Shown: positions 27,936-39,655 of the stretch, one piece after another
Position numbering within the stretch: the stretch's first letter is position 1
How the letters are laid out: each line of letters begins with the position of its first letter
Assembly (NCBI GenBank): GCA_020086605.1
Contig: JACBWW010000002.1
Coordinates: forward strand, 23,797,405-23,861,404
DNA: 64,000 nucleotides
Reading direction: 5' to 3'
Origin: Lanius collurio
Lineage: Eukaryota > Chordata > Aves > Passeriformes > Laniidae
Notes under the pieces: model-generated
Seen by the model: the letters and a program-made list of their open reading frames with translations, nothing else
Database searches by the model: none
What the model was told of the DNA's origin: nothing
Position numbers and translations under genes: made by a program

Positions 27936-28908
27936 TATTTCAGTCCTGAGTGTCGTAATGTGGTTTTTCTTCCCAGAAACTGTTCCTGGAAGAAATCATT
28001 TCCACATGCTCTCATTTGCATAGATGTCTTTACTCAAGAAAGTGCTGCGTTTTCCTCTTGAGGCAACCAGCCAAAGTTCATCTTAAGCCATGCTAAAAAA
28101 ACCATAAAGAATGGAAAATGCCAACCAGTTATTTTCCTGATTGGATTGGCTGTATTGGTATACTGGTACTTGTGTTGGGTCAGTGCAAGGGTAAATGATT
28201 GCACAGTGATGGGGAGTGTAGGTTGGTTTGACTTGTGCTGCCTTACATTAGTTCCCACTGTGCTAAGTTTTGGGGCATGGTGTGGCAGCACAATTAGGAA
28301 TGTAAGAACCATTATGATGAGGGCTGATGTTTAAGAAAAGAGTTGCAGGAAAGAGCCAAGTATACAGAGAGAGCTTTCTAAGGTGTCACAGCCTCCAGTG
28401 TGTTGTAGCTCTGGGACTTTGTGAGCCAGTGGGTGTTTATATTTAATGATGTTTAATTGTATACTCCATGAAGTTTCTATGCAAACTTTGGGTATCAGCC
28501 AACACCTTACTCAGCTGATCTCATGTCCACTGCTGCTGAAAAGGAAATCTTGCACATGCAGTCTCCTGCCTCTATTATGATGGTGGTGTGCCCTGTTTTG
28601 CAGTGTTTTAGGTAATCTCTCTGTCTCTTTTCTGCCTTAACTAATCCAGTGAAGAAACGAGAGATGACTGGGGAGGGTGAAGAGGGAAAAGGTGAAGACA
28701 GCTTGGAGCCAAAGGAGTTAGAACTGGCTGTGCTTGGCTGCAGCAGGCAGACAGAATGGCTTTGTTGTGACATTCAGCTGTGCCTTGCAGCTCTGGCAGA
28801 CAACAGTAACGCTCTTAAGAATGTCACAAGCATGTGTTCAAACTCAGTATTTTACAGCTTGGACATTTCTTTAATGAAGCCATTAAATGTTGTAACTTTT
28901 TGCTTAGT

Positions 28909-29439
28909 TGTCATGGTTTAACCATCCAGGCAGCTAAACACCCCATAGCCACTTGCTTATTCCCTGCTCCCCATGTGATGGGGAGAGACTTGGGGGAGAG
29001 CAAAATTTGGGGGTTGTGATAGAGTTTAATAGGACAGAAAAGGAAGGGGCAAAAATAATGATAATGATGATGGTGGTAAAAGAATCAGACTGTGTAAAGC
29101 AAATGATCCACAAAGGAGTTGTTCACCACAGTCCAGTTCCCGAGCAGAAGCCCCCAGGCATCTTTCCCTCTGGTTTATATACTGAGTGTAACATCGTATG
29201 CTATGGAATATCCCTTTGCTAGTTTCAGTCAGCTGTCTTGCTGTGTCTCTTCCCAGCTCCTAGTGTCCGCCAGTCTCCTCTCTGGCAGGGTGATGAGAAG
29301 CCAAAGAGTCTCTGATGCAGTGTAAGCACTGCTTAGCAACAACTAAAACATCCATGTGTTACCAACATTATTCTCATCCTAAACCCAAAACACAGCTACT
29401 GGAAAGAAAATTAATTCTATTCCAGCTGAAATCCAGACA
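28909..29439 (-). mobile_element. Solo LTR of an avian endogenous retrovirus
   Basis: The element starts TGTCATGG and ends GACA (TG...CA), 531 bases long, with no retroviral genes beside it, so it is a solo LTR. On the - strand it has TATATAAA (29181-29174) followed by ATTAAA (29030-29025), the order of a promoter and poly(A) signal in an LTR, so I infer - orientation. The sequence resembles an LTR family common in neoavian genomes. Flanks TTAGT and TTGTT are an imperfect candidate for a 5-base target duplication. Confidence 0.82.
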
Positions 29440-31289
29440 TTGTTTTTGTTTATTTGAAAACAATGTTAAACATCCTTAAACCTATCTTGCGCCTTTGGTT
29501 CCTAAAAAAAGTCTTTCCCTTTTGAAAACTGCCCTTCCTGGTCTTAGTTGAAACATTCAATCTGTGCATTTGTCTGCTCCTTCTTTTGTCTCTTTTCTCC
29601 TGGACTGGCTTTTTCCTTATAATTCCTTATAATTTCCTAAATTGCCATAATCTCTACAGGTATGTAAAGCTCTATCAGGGTGGTTTCAATTTATCAGTGT
29701 TGGTTTAGAGGGTTTTTTTTGCCGTTTTGGGGAGATGGAGTGGGAGCGGCAGAGTCTCTTGCCTGTTTTTCGGTGTGTGAACCTGAGTGTTGTTCTAAGG
29801 ACTGATATCTTGCACTTGTATGGCATGAGGTTCTCTGCTTTCATGAAGGTTCTTTATTGACTGTGGAAGAAAATTTAGCAAAAAGAACCAAATAAAATGC
29901 CAAGAATTTGAGAAGTATGTGTGAAGAGGAGGGAAGAAAAAGAATGACAGTTCTAACGTTTATTTTACTTTTTGTTTTTTTTCATGATACTTTTTGGAGC
30001 ACCCATTGAAAAGACAAGGAAGTACTGGGTTGACAGCACTGAATAAGAGCCAGAGATCTGTTCATTTGTAGTGGAGAAGGAGAAAATCACATAAAGAAGC
30101 AATGCTATGGTCACTTTTACCCTTGCAAGTTACTGTAGCTATTGAGAATCGTGCTAGCTGGAGTTGGATTCTGTGCAGCTGGAGATACAGATGTGTAACT
30201 CTGCAGCACCAAAACTTACATGATTTTGCCAGTTGTTGTTGCAAAATAGAAGAAGGAAGCAAACTTTACAAACACTAAAAGTCATCAGGGATTTCAGGAA
30301 AACCTGCATTCAGCCCAAACTATCAGTCACTTACATCTGTATTCCACTTGTGGGGTTTTTATGAGGGCTTCTTCCTGTTTTGTTTCCAGTCCTTGACACC
30401 GATCAGCCACCCGTACCCACCTCCTTGTTGCTGCCAGACCTCAGTGTTGTGTGCAGGAGGGAGGGTGCATCAGGGTCCTTGATGTCAAGTCAGCATCGTG
30501 CTGCCACGGGCAGCACGAATGTCTGTGGGGTGGCTGAATGCTGCCTCCTCCCACTGCAGAGGATGTGTGGATTGTGTTGTGGATGCTCTGCTTTTCCACC
30601 CTGTGCTGGTGCAATGGCTGGATGGGATGCTGACTCTGGTGTCTATGTGTTGCTCTGTTGTGTAAACAGAAGCATGATCTTGGTGACAGGTCCCTGTTCT
30701 GTGCTGTGTCCTTCCCTTTTCCTGTCTGTGACATTCCAGTCCTAGGATTTACCTTATTAGTGGGGACAGTAGCCACTGTGTCCCATTCAAATTCATTAGT
30801 AGCATTTAGTTTTTTGAAGGTGTGTTGCTAAACATCCTGTTAAAAAAAGACCCAGTAGACACCAGAACTTAAGATAAGGACATGAACAAGTTCTGAGGAG
30901 GGAGGTGTTATTCAAGATTCCCACCAAAAGCACTTTAATATGCTCCCTGCCTTGATTCATTGCTTTGTTGTTTGGTCTGATGAAGCAGAAGTAAAACAGC
31001 TTTTCTAGTAATTTTAATAACCATTTGTCTGAGATGAAGACATAAATATTGGCAAAAATTGCATGTGCTATAAAGCTAAACCTGCTGGTTTTAATGTTAA
31101 CTGTCTGTTCCATATGTCAGGAAACTTAATTTTGTTTAAGAGTTGCTTATGTTGAAGTTTGCTGTTGGAAAAAGCTGAGCATGATCTTAAATGTAGGTAT
31201 GAGAAGATACCTTTTTATGTTATTGTATGGGACTAAGAGGTGTGTGAGCGCAGTAGTTTGTTTGTGCATTTTAATATATTAATAGATTT

Positions 31290-33169
31290 TTAAACTAGAT
31301 TTGAAGTGGTAAAGGGACAAAAATTGGGCTTGCTTAGAGATAAGTCTAGGAATGGCATGTCAATGCTTGAGAGGTGGTGTGCTAGCGAGGTTCTTTGGTC
31401 TGATGTCTCCATGGAGGTAGAGGATGGATGTCAAAGCAGCAGCAAAAGCAGAAGGGTTGTTGATGCCTTAGAGGCCATGGAAGTGTCTGATAATGGTCAC
31501 ATAGAAATTGGGATTTCTCCCCCAAAAAATGGCGCCAGGATCAAGAGCCCAGCTGAAGTGCATCTGCACCAATGCACATGGTGTAGGTAATAAACAGGAG
31601 TTGGAAGCCATTGTGCAGCTTGAAAACAATGATATAACTGCAGTCACAAAAACACGGTGGGATGACTTGCACAACTGGAATGCTGCAGTGGATGACTGTA
31701 AGGTATTCAGAAGAAATAGGCACGGAAGGAGAGGTGGTGGGATAGCCCTGTGTGTTAGGGAATGTTTTGACTGTCTAAAACTGGACAGTGGTGATGAAAA
31801 GTCAAGTGTTTATGGGTAATAATGGGGGGATAAGCAAGCGAGGCAGATATCTTGGTAGGAGTCTCTTACAGACCACGCATCCCATGATGAAGAGGCAGAA
31901 GTAATATTCTATAAGCAGCTGGGAGAAGTCTCACAGTCAGTAATCCTGGTTCTTTTGGGGGACTACAGCTTACCAGATATATGTTGGAAATACAACACAG
32001 TGGAGAGGAAGCAGTCTAGGAGGTTCCTGGTATTGTGTGCAAGGTAACCTCCTGATACAGCTGGTGAAAGAGCCAGCTGGGGAAGGTGTCCCACTGGACC
32101 AGCTGCTGGGGTGTGGACATGTGCCCTCTTCTGGGTAAAAAAAAAGTGGCTGAATCACCAGGCCCAGAGAGTGGTGGTGAATGGAATTAAATCCACTTAG
32201 CAGCAGATCACAAATGGTATTCCCTAGGATTCAGTTTAGGGGCCAGTCCTGCTTAATATTTTTATTAATGATCTGAACCAGGAGGTCAAGCGCACCTTCA
32301 GTCAGTTTGCAGATGACACTAAGCTTGGAGTGTTGATCTACTGGAGGGTGGGAAGGCTCTACAGAGGGATCTGGACAGGCTGGATTGTTGGACCAAGACA
32401 AACTGTATGAGGTTCGACAAGGTCAAGTGCCAGGTCCTGCACTGGGTCACAACAATCCCATGTAGTGCTACAGGCAGAGTGGCAGGAAAACTGCCCAGTG
32501 GTGGAAGATCTAGAGTTGCTGGTCAACAGCCACTTACCATGATCTAGTGTGTGCCCAGGTGGCCAAGAGGGCCAATGGCATCCTGGCCGGTATCAGCAGT
32601 AGTGTGGCCAGCAGGACCACACCAGGGATTGTCCCTCTGTACGTGGCACTGGTGAGGCCACACCCTGAGTGCTCTGTCCAGTTCTGGGCACCTCACTACA
32701 AGAAGGACATTGAGGTGCTGGAGTGTGTCCAGAGAAGGGCAACGGAGCTGGGAAGGGTCTGGAGCACAAGTCCTGTGAGGAGTGGCTGAGGGAGCTGGGG
32801 GTGTTTAGCCTGGAGTAAAGGGGGCACAGTGGGTATGTTACTGCTCTCTACAACTCCCTGAAAGGAGGGTGTAACCAGGTGGGAGTTGGTATTCTCTCCT
32901 AGGTAATAAGTGATAGGACGAGAGGAAATGGTCTCAAGTTGTGCTAGCATAGGTTTAGATTGGAAATTAGGAAAAATTTCTGCACTGAAAGTTTTATCAA
33001 GCATTGGAACAGGCTGCTCAGGGCGGTGCTTGAGCCACCATCCTTGGAGATACTTAAGACGTTCACAGACGTAGCACTTGCGACATGGGTTAGTGCCAGG
33101 TTGGCAGTGCCAGGTTGATGGTTGGACTTGATAATCATGAGTCTTCAACTGAAATGATTCTGTGATTCT
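31290..33169 (+). mobile_element. CR1 LINE copy with endonuclease and RT remnants, internally deleted
   Basis: A non-LTR retrotransposon in sense orientation. At 31540-31816 a frame encodes an endonuclease-like part (GNKQELEAIV, WDDLHNW, RRGGGIALCVREC). At 32230-32340 comes the reverse-transcriptase part with the FADD active-site box at 32306-32317. From 32540 to 32810 come the C-terminal segments ([21 protein letters not shown]). The 3' end closes at 33169 with GATTCTGTGATTCT, the typical CR1 terminus. A full CR1 is about 4.5 kb. Here most of the RT domain between the endonuclease and FADD is missing, and stops and frameshifts break the rest, so the copy is dead. Confidence 0.9.
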
Positions 33170-34159
33170 AAAATATACAACTGTTCTTGTAGGCAGATGA
33201 AAGTACATTATTATTTGTATTTAACACAGCGTGTTAGCATGTGCTTGGGCACATAGCTTCCAAAATATTGCTCTGTTACCTTTCCAACATGAAGAAGTTT
33301 AATTCAATATGAAGCCTGAGGAGTTAGGAGCATAACTAAATTTCTGGAATGATGGCTTTGGGGGACTAAAGAAACATACCTTGCCATCATGATGTCCCAG
33401 AGAGTATAATATGAAGGAGTGGTATATTTCAAAAGTAGAGCAGTCAGAATTATCGAAAGTATGTCAATGCTGAGGGCAGCCTGGGGAGAAAATAACTTAC
33501 AAGACAAATTGCTGCTGCTAATGGTTTTCAGCTACAATGAACTTGTTTTAAAACTGGGGAACAAATTTTGTTGCACACTTTTAGTTTGCACATTGATTTC
33601 ATGCTGTTTTTTGTGTTCTTTAAACAAGATGTGTTGAATAGCTGAGGCTGGACATGTAGAATCAAGATTTTCTTTCTTTGACAGTATAGTTGGGCAAATG
33701 CACTACAGCAAGCTTGTAAAAATACTTTTTTTAAGGTGATGTTGGTGCAGTCATTCACAAAAGGAGAACTTCATGGCTATTTCATTTGAACAAGCTTGGC
33801 CAAAATAAATTAACCTCTATTAAAACACTAGAATTGTAGATAAATTGTCTCTGTCCAGCAGTAATTTCGTTAAACATCTGTTGAAATTACACAGTTCTGA
33901 GCACTGAAAATGTTTGTCTTCCTTTAAGAAGGCATCTTATGTGGAATAAATCAGCACTTTTTTAATTATTATATTTCTGTTGAACAAGCTGAATATGAAG
34001 GTTAGAGGCAACTGTTACATATTTACCAAAGCACTTTAGTGAAGGAAAAGTTAGTGGCTGAAGTCAACTAGAGTTGCATTTTCCCCCCCAGGTATTTTCA
34101 TGGGAGCTGTGCATGAGTAGATGACTGAAACAGTTGTAGCTCTAGTTATTGTAAGAGAC

Positions 34160-34880
34160 ATCACAGAATGATAGAACATGCTGAGTTGGAAGGGACCCAC
34201 AAGGATCATCAAGTCCAACTCCTGGCTCTGTGCAGCACCACCCCCAAGAATTGTACCAGGTGCCCAAGAGTGTTGTCCAAGTTCTTGAACTGTCAGGCTG
34301 ATGCTGTGACCTCTTCCCTGGGGAGCCTGTTCCAGTGCCCAGCTACCCTCTGGGTGAAGAACCTTTTCCTAATATCCAGTCTAAATCTCCCTGACACAAC
34401 TTCAGGCCATTCCCTCACATCCTGTCTCTGCTCACCACAGAGATCAGTGTCTGCCCCTCCTCTCTCTTCCCCTCACAAGGAAGTTGTAACTGCAATGAGG
34501 TCTCCCCTCAGTCTCCTCTCCTTCAGGCTGAATACACCAAGTGACCTCAGCCACTCCTCATACGGCTTCCCCTCACCATCCTCATTACCCTCCTTTGGAC
34601 ACTCTCTAACAGCTACATATCCTCGTACTGTGGCACCCAACACTGCCCCAGCACTCGAGGTGAGGCCGCCCCAGAGCAGAGCAGAGTGGTTCAATCCCCT
34701 CCCTTGCCCAGCTGGTGATGCTGTGCCTGATGCCCCCCAGGACAGGGCTGGCCCTCCTGGCTGCCAGGGCACTGCTGGCTCATGTTCACCCTGCCATTGA
34801 CCAGAACCCCCAGGTCCCTTTCTGCAGCACTGCTTTCCAGCATCTCATTCCCCAGTCTGTATGGCAGCTTCTGAGGGGAG
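34160..34880 (-). mobile_element. CR1 LINE 3' fragment
   Basis: The left edge ATCACAGAATGATAGAA is the reversed CR1 3' terminus. It is followed by the usual avian CR1 3' sequence (GTTGGAAGGGACC, GGAGCCTGTTCCAGTG, TCTCCTCTCCTTCAGGCT). The fragment is about 0.7 kb and 5'-truncated, as most CR1 copies are. A 210-codon open frame at 34168-34800 is antisense to the LINE and is not a gene. The right edge is approximate. Confidence 0.9.
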
Positions 34881-37179
34881 GCCTAATGTATTCCTCCAGC
34901 ACAAGAGCAATCTTGCCAGCATAATGCACTGAGGAGTTTCCTTTCTCTAATTCTGTCATTAGCTTTCCTTCTACTACTAGAACAGATGGGTGCATAAGAT
35001 ACTATGAGGTGATTTAGTTTATTTTTATGTGCATCTAAGGAGTCATACTCACACGTGTCTGAAAGAGCGCTCTTAAATTTTAAAAATGCATCAGCACAGT
35101 AAAAGAATAAGAGCATGCCCTGGGGAAGAGTTCAGGCATCTGTTGTGCTTTCATGGTTGTACCTGTGCTATGGAACACCTTAGCTCACAATATCCTATCT
35201 TGGTTTCACTGATGGAGGTGCAGGAAAGCAATGACAACTTCTCTCATGCCTCTTGTGTAACTCATGCAGTCCTTAAAATATGTAAAGCATTAGAAAATAG
35301 GTGTGGTGAAACAGTCATTTTAGCTAGCTTTTTGGATTATAATTCCTGCACTTTAAAGTCTGCAGGAGGACTATTACATTGTCTGTTCTGACACTGTGCT
35401 CTGGGGGCCTTGTGCACTCTATGCAGGGTACACTTAGATTAGTTTGTGGTAGTTCTTATGATGCTGAACACTTATTGTAAATAAACTTTAAAACCATTTT
35501 GAGGTTTCTTCTCTTTTTTGGTGGAGTGGTGGTGACAGGCCTGCTGTTGCCTCCATTATGCTGGAAAGTGGTAAATGGAATTTGTCTGCCCAGTTTGGGG
35601 AGCTGGAAGAGGAGGCTGGGCTTAGCATTGCTGCTGTCACGTAACAGGGACTAATGTACAACATGGCTTGAAACTGAAATTACTACAGCTGCTTCTCAGG
35701 GGAGCATTGGGTTCGGAGTCCTGATCTGAGCCCATCACTGAAATTAGAAATTCTCAAATGCTCAAGAGGGAGCACTTTTATTACAAAGCATTAAATCATT
35801 TGATAGAGATGGTTCCTGCATTTTTAGAAATGGAACTGTCTGTCATCCTCTCTTCTGCTTCTCTGTAGCAGTTGCTAGTGAAGCTGTGTGATGTGCCTTT
35901 GCCTTCCAGTCTTAGGAGCTTTTAGACCGCTTAATTATTTAAGGTGTTTTCCTTCTCAAGGAAGGAGAGCAGATGAAAAAAATGAGCTGAGATAAAGAAT
36001 TAGGTCAAGTCTCTTCCTGTAGAAGCCAAATGAACAACAGTGACTGAAAAAATAAATGTTTTCTGTTGATGGTAACTTCTACCAATAAGTAATTTCTAGT
36101 CAAATGCCATGTCCTGGAATCCATCTAGAGCATTTTGATGGGCTAGTTTATAATGATATCATGGTCAGAAACTGGACTGTAATTACTCCCATCTGTCTTC
36201 TAAGGAAATGTCACTGTTTTTTAGGAAATGCTGAAGCAACAATTTCTATATGAACACAACACACACGTGCCATTTTATTAATTAAATAACCTAGTGAAAC
36301 GTAAGATAGCTCACCAAGGTAGGCTGGCATGGAAGACAGGAAAGGAGCATGTGGAATCAGTTCTCCTGTCCTAAGGGATGTTACTCTGAGATGATCACAG
36401 AGTTAAATTCTGGAGTAGGATTAACTTACAGAACATGTTGAATTCTTGATAAATCACAGACTTCTTGTGGATTGTCTGGACCAGTCACTTCAGTGTCTGT
36501 CACATCTATGAGACAGGAAGAGTACTTTTTTGTATTTTCCTACTCCAGAAGCATACTTAGAAGAGAAAGTCACTACCATAAGTACTTCTGCCCTTTCATA
36601 AACAAAACTAAACACAAATTAAGTATTCTTATTGCTGCTGTTGTTTCTAGTTTTAACAGTTTCTTCTATTGGTAAACCATGTGTGCATAGCATCCATATG
36701 TTGTGCTGCGATGGCTCTGTAACTCTGCTTCTCTCTTTTTTTTCTTTTTAATTTTTTATGATGAGATGCCCCTGCTTTGGGGAGAAATACAGTTTCAAGG
36801 TATCTTAAAGGAACTTGAGCTGCCAGTGCCAGAATCTGCTTGAATTAAGAGTTTTGATTGATATGACTTGGGTTGTTTGCATGGATTCCTCCATGTTTGG
36901 AGTAATTTGGCTTCTCTTTTGGGTTTTAGCATTTGGGTAAGATAGAAAAACACACACTCATATATATTTAATTCTAATTCCATGCAGATAACTGAGATAA
37001 GATTTGACTGTTCTGTCATATGAGAGAAACTTATTTTTGTTTTGCTTTCACCTTGGTGTTAAAACTGGGTCAGGTCAATATGAGTCGATGTGTTAGTGTC
37101 TAACTGTGCAAGTGCCATACCCACAGTGAACTCTGAAGTGGTTTAATGCTGTTTTACTTGCTTTGATTCTGTCTTGCAG

Positions 37180-37341
37180 AGTTCCAAAGTGCTTGCAAAG
37201 AAGGAGCTCTCCTACATGCCTATCATTGGCTGGATGTGGTATTTCCTAGAGATAGTCTTCTGCAAGCGCAAGTGGGAGGAAGATCGGAAAACAGTCGTAC
37301 AAAAATTGCTGAATCTCCGGGACTACCCAGAAAACTTCTGG
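37180..37341 (+). CDS. AGPAT4: AGPAT4 coding exon 3 (residues 117-170)
   Basis: The exon starts after GTCTTGCAG and ends at GTGAGT, phase 0 at both ends. It encodes SSKVLAKKEL, MPIIGWMWYF and CKRKWEEDRK. The last is the second conserved acyltransferase block, linked in the family to glycerol-phosphate acceptor binding. From memory, mammalian AGPAT4 has GSK where this protein has SSK, and AGPAT3 also has SSK, so this is a minor paralogue-like substitution. Confidence 0.97.
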
Positions 37342-39501
37342 GTGAGTGATGACTAACAAATGGAGTGTGAGGTGCTATAGTGCTCGGCAGCAATGAGGGA
37401 TACAGGCAATATGTGATGCTTGCCAGGTTGTTCCTGAGACTTTTGATTCATTAACTTTCTCGGAAGTATCAGGAGAATAATTGAATTCTTAATTGAATTC
37501 TCTCTGGAATTTCCCATGTACCTGATTGTCTGTTTTCTTCTCTGTAGTATGGAGCCTACAGATATTACTGCAAAAATACCCACACTGTGATCCACTCAGT
37601 AAATTTTGTGGTCCTCTAAATACAGGAGCTGGATAGGGGTAGATGCAGCAGGGGTTCATGGCTGTGTAACAGATGCACGTGACAATGTTGTATTGAAGCA
37701 CGTCGGCTATATTCTTTACCTAAGCTCTTCTCTCACCTTAGATTGCAGAGTTCATACTGTTTTTTCGTTGCTGTGATGCTGCCGTTCCTGTGAACGTGTT
37801 TGGTTAGACATGGCCCAGTAGAAGTGGAAGCCACCTGGTCAGAGAAGTGGCTCATTGGAGCCATCAGCTGTGTTCCAGGGAGAGAATTAGTGTCACTTTT
37901 CAGTAACAAGAAAGTCTCAATTTTTGCATCACCATAATTTTTTAGTATTGACCCTGCCTGGCATTTCCTTATCTGAGAATGAGAAGTGTTTGAATTTTAT
38001 CTCTTCTCCCAAATCATAAAAATTTTAGTTCTTCTGAGCTAGTGATGGCAAGAGTGCAATTCAGTTAAAGAAATGGTATCTTAAGCAGCCTCCCCAGACC
38101 CTACAGAAACTGTTGCTGTTTCCTTGTGAAGATGTATGTGCTGTGTTTTTCATACTCTGAAACAAACTTCTTTTTTTAATTCTCATTGATTTAAATGAGT
38201 GCTAAGCAATCAAAACTAATCTCTGTGCTTTGATGTTTAAGTGACTTCTAGTAACAGGAGGCTGTCTAGCAAAGGGGTGCTTCTGGGGTTGTAGTTTCAG
38301 TTTCTCCCCAGAGATTTGCCTGTGCTCTGTGACTTTTCTGTACGTGTCGGCAGTTCAGCTCTAATCAATGAGCACAAGCCACCACCATCCTGTAGATACT
38401 CCAGTAGAGTGATTGCTAAAAAGGAGCTATGCCTGTGTAAGGGAGATAATTGTTGATGCATAGCTGGGCTTATTGCCGTGTGGAGTTTCAATTTCTTTTT
38501 GTATGATGACGTAATGTCAAAAGGCATAACAATAGCACCTTGGAAGGGTAGACAGGCAAAGCATGCTAAGTGAACTAGAGAGATTCTCTCATCAGTTTCT
38601 CTATGTCTCATCAATCTGATGCAGGAGTAAAAGCACTCTTGGATGAGCTAGAACTGAAGCTGGCTGCTCGGCTAGTTTCTTCAATTTCTCTGTCTTTTTT
38701 GGCTACATTTTTGCTGTGGGTTATGAGGACTTACTTTGTATGATTTGGCAGTGCTCTCTAGTGTATTAGTTTGCATTCATGCTTGGCAGAAAGTGGATGA
38801 GCAAGTGGTAAATCTCCAAAGATCTGTGTGCTCTCCCCAGCCTGCCAATGGCAAGATTGTAATTATTCATATCTGAGCACTTCCACTAAATAGTTCATAA
38901 GAGCATGAGGCTTTCTGTTGACCTGCATCTGCTGCCTTATATCTGTTATCAGCTCTCTCACTGGCATGAGAGTTACTGTCTGAGGTTGTCCATGGACCTC
39001 ATGTGCTATAGAGAAAGCAAGCAAGTTGGAGTGAGGGCAAACAAGCTGGGCACTGAAGCATTTCCTAGAAATGTGTTTGGTTTAGACACTTAGCAAGTTT
39101 TAGATGCTGTGGTACTTGAACACATCACCGTCAGAGAGAGATTTGCAACAGGAGTGTGTTCTGAGTGTTTTGTAACAGCTCATTCAAGATGGAGTGACTC
39201 ATTTAGAGAAATCAAGTCATTCTGATGGCAAGTAGCAGAGCAGATACTAAAGCCTAAAGGCTGAAGTTCAAACCGGATGGCAAGTTGGATGAGTGTTTGG
39301 ACTTGGGGTTTTGGTGGGGTTTTTTGGTTGGTTGGGATTTTTACTTCAGCCAGATAAATTACCTAAATGTGTATGTGGCTACACCTGTCCCTGCAAGCAG
39401 TGTTAATGTGGTCTCTGCTGGTGGGAATTAGAAAGACCTCTGCTCAGTCAGCAGCAGAAGACCTGAGCTTCTGTCTAACAGTAGTTTTCTCTTGGTTTTA
39501 G
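37342..39501 (+). other. AGPAT4 intron 3 (about 2.2 kb)
   Basis: The donor is GTGAGT and the acceptor is CTTGGTTTTAG. Unique-looking sequence with a G/T-rich tract at about 39.30-39.35 kb. No repeat family, exon or RNA gene was recognised. Confidence 0.9.
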
Positions 39502-39655
39502 TTCCTGATTCATTGCGAGGGCACAAGGTTCACAGAACAGAAGCACCAGATCAGCATGCAGGTAGCCAAAGCCAAAGGTCTGCCCAAGCTCAAGTACCAC
39601 CTGCTGCCACGAACGAAAGGATTTGCTGTCACCGTGCAGTGTTTGAGAAATGTAG
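39502..39655 (+). CDS. AGPAT4: AGPAT4 coding exon 4 (residues 171-221, EGTR motif)
   Basis: The exon starts with FLIHCEGTRF and so carries acyltransferase block III (E176-G-T-R179), which binds the phosphate of the lysophosphatidic acid acceptor. It continues with QVAKAKGLPKLKYH and block IV, LLPRTKGF (204-211). It ends with one base of codon 222 before donor GTAAGG, phase 1. The next exon supplies TT to complete a valine, as expected for the RNVVSAVYD-like segment. Confidence 0.97.

Larger units (their letters stand above)
26335..37179 (+). other. AGPAT4 intron 2 (about 10.8 kb, repeat-rich)
   Basis: The donor is GTGAGT and the acceptor is CTTGCAG. This is the most repeat-loaded intron: an A/C-rich tract at 27.86 kb, a solo LTR at 28.9-29.4 kb, a 1.9-kb CR1 copy on the + strand at 31.3-33.2 kb and a CR1 3' fragment on the - strand at 34.2-34.9 kb. 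The remaining sequence shows no recognisable exon or RNA gene. Confidence 0.9.

Noticed and set aside
30380..30776. Overlapping open frames of 121 and 111 codons on opposite strands.
   Set aside because: They shadow each other in a more GC-rich patch of intron 2, have no recognisable domain and no convincing splice sites.
32696..33208. 170-codon open frame on the - strand.
   Set aside because: It is antisense to the CR1 copy at 31.3-33.2 kb.
34168..34800. Longest open frame in the window, 210 codons on the + strand.
   Set aside because: It lies wholly inside a CR1 3' fragment and reads antisense to the LINE. CR1 tails often give such long open frames by composition.
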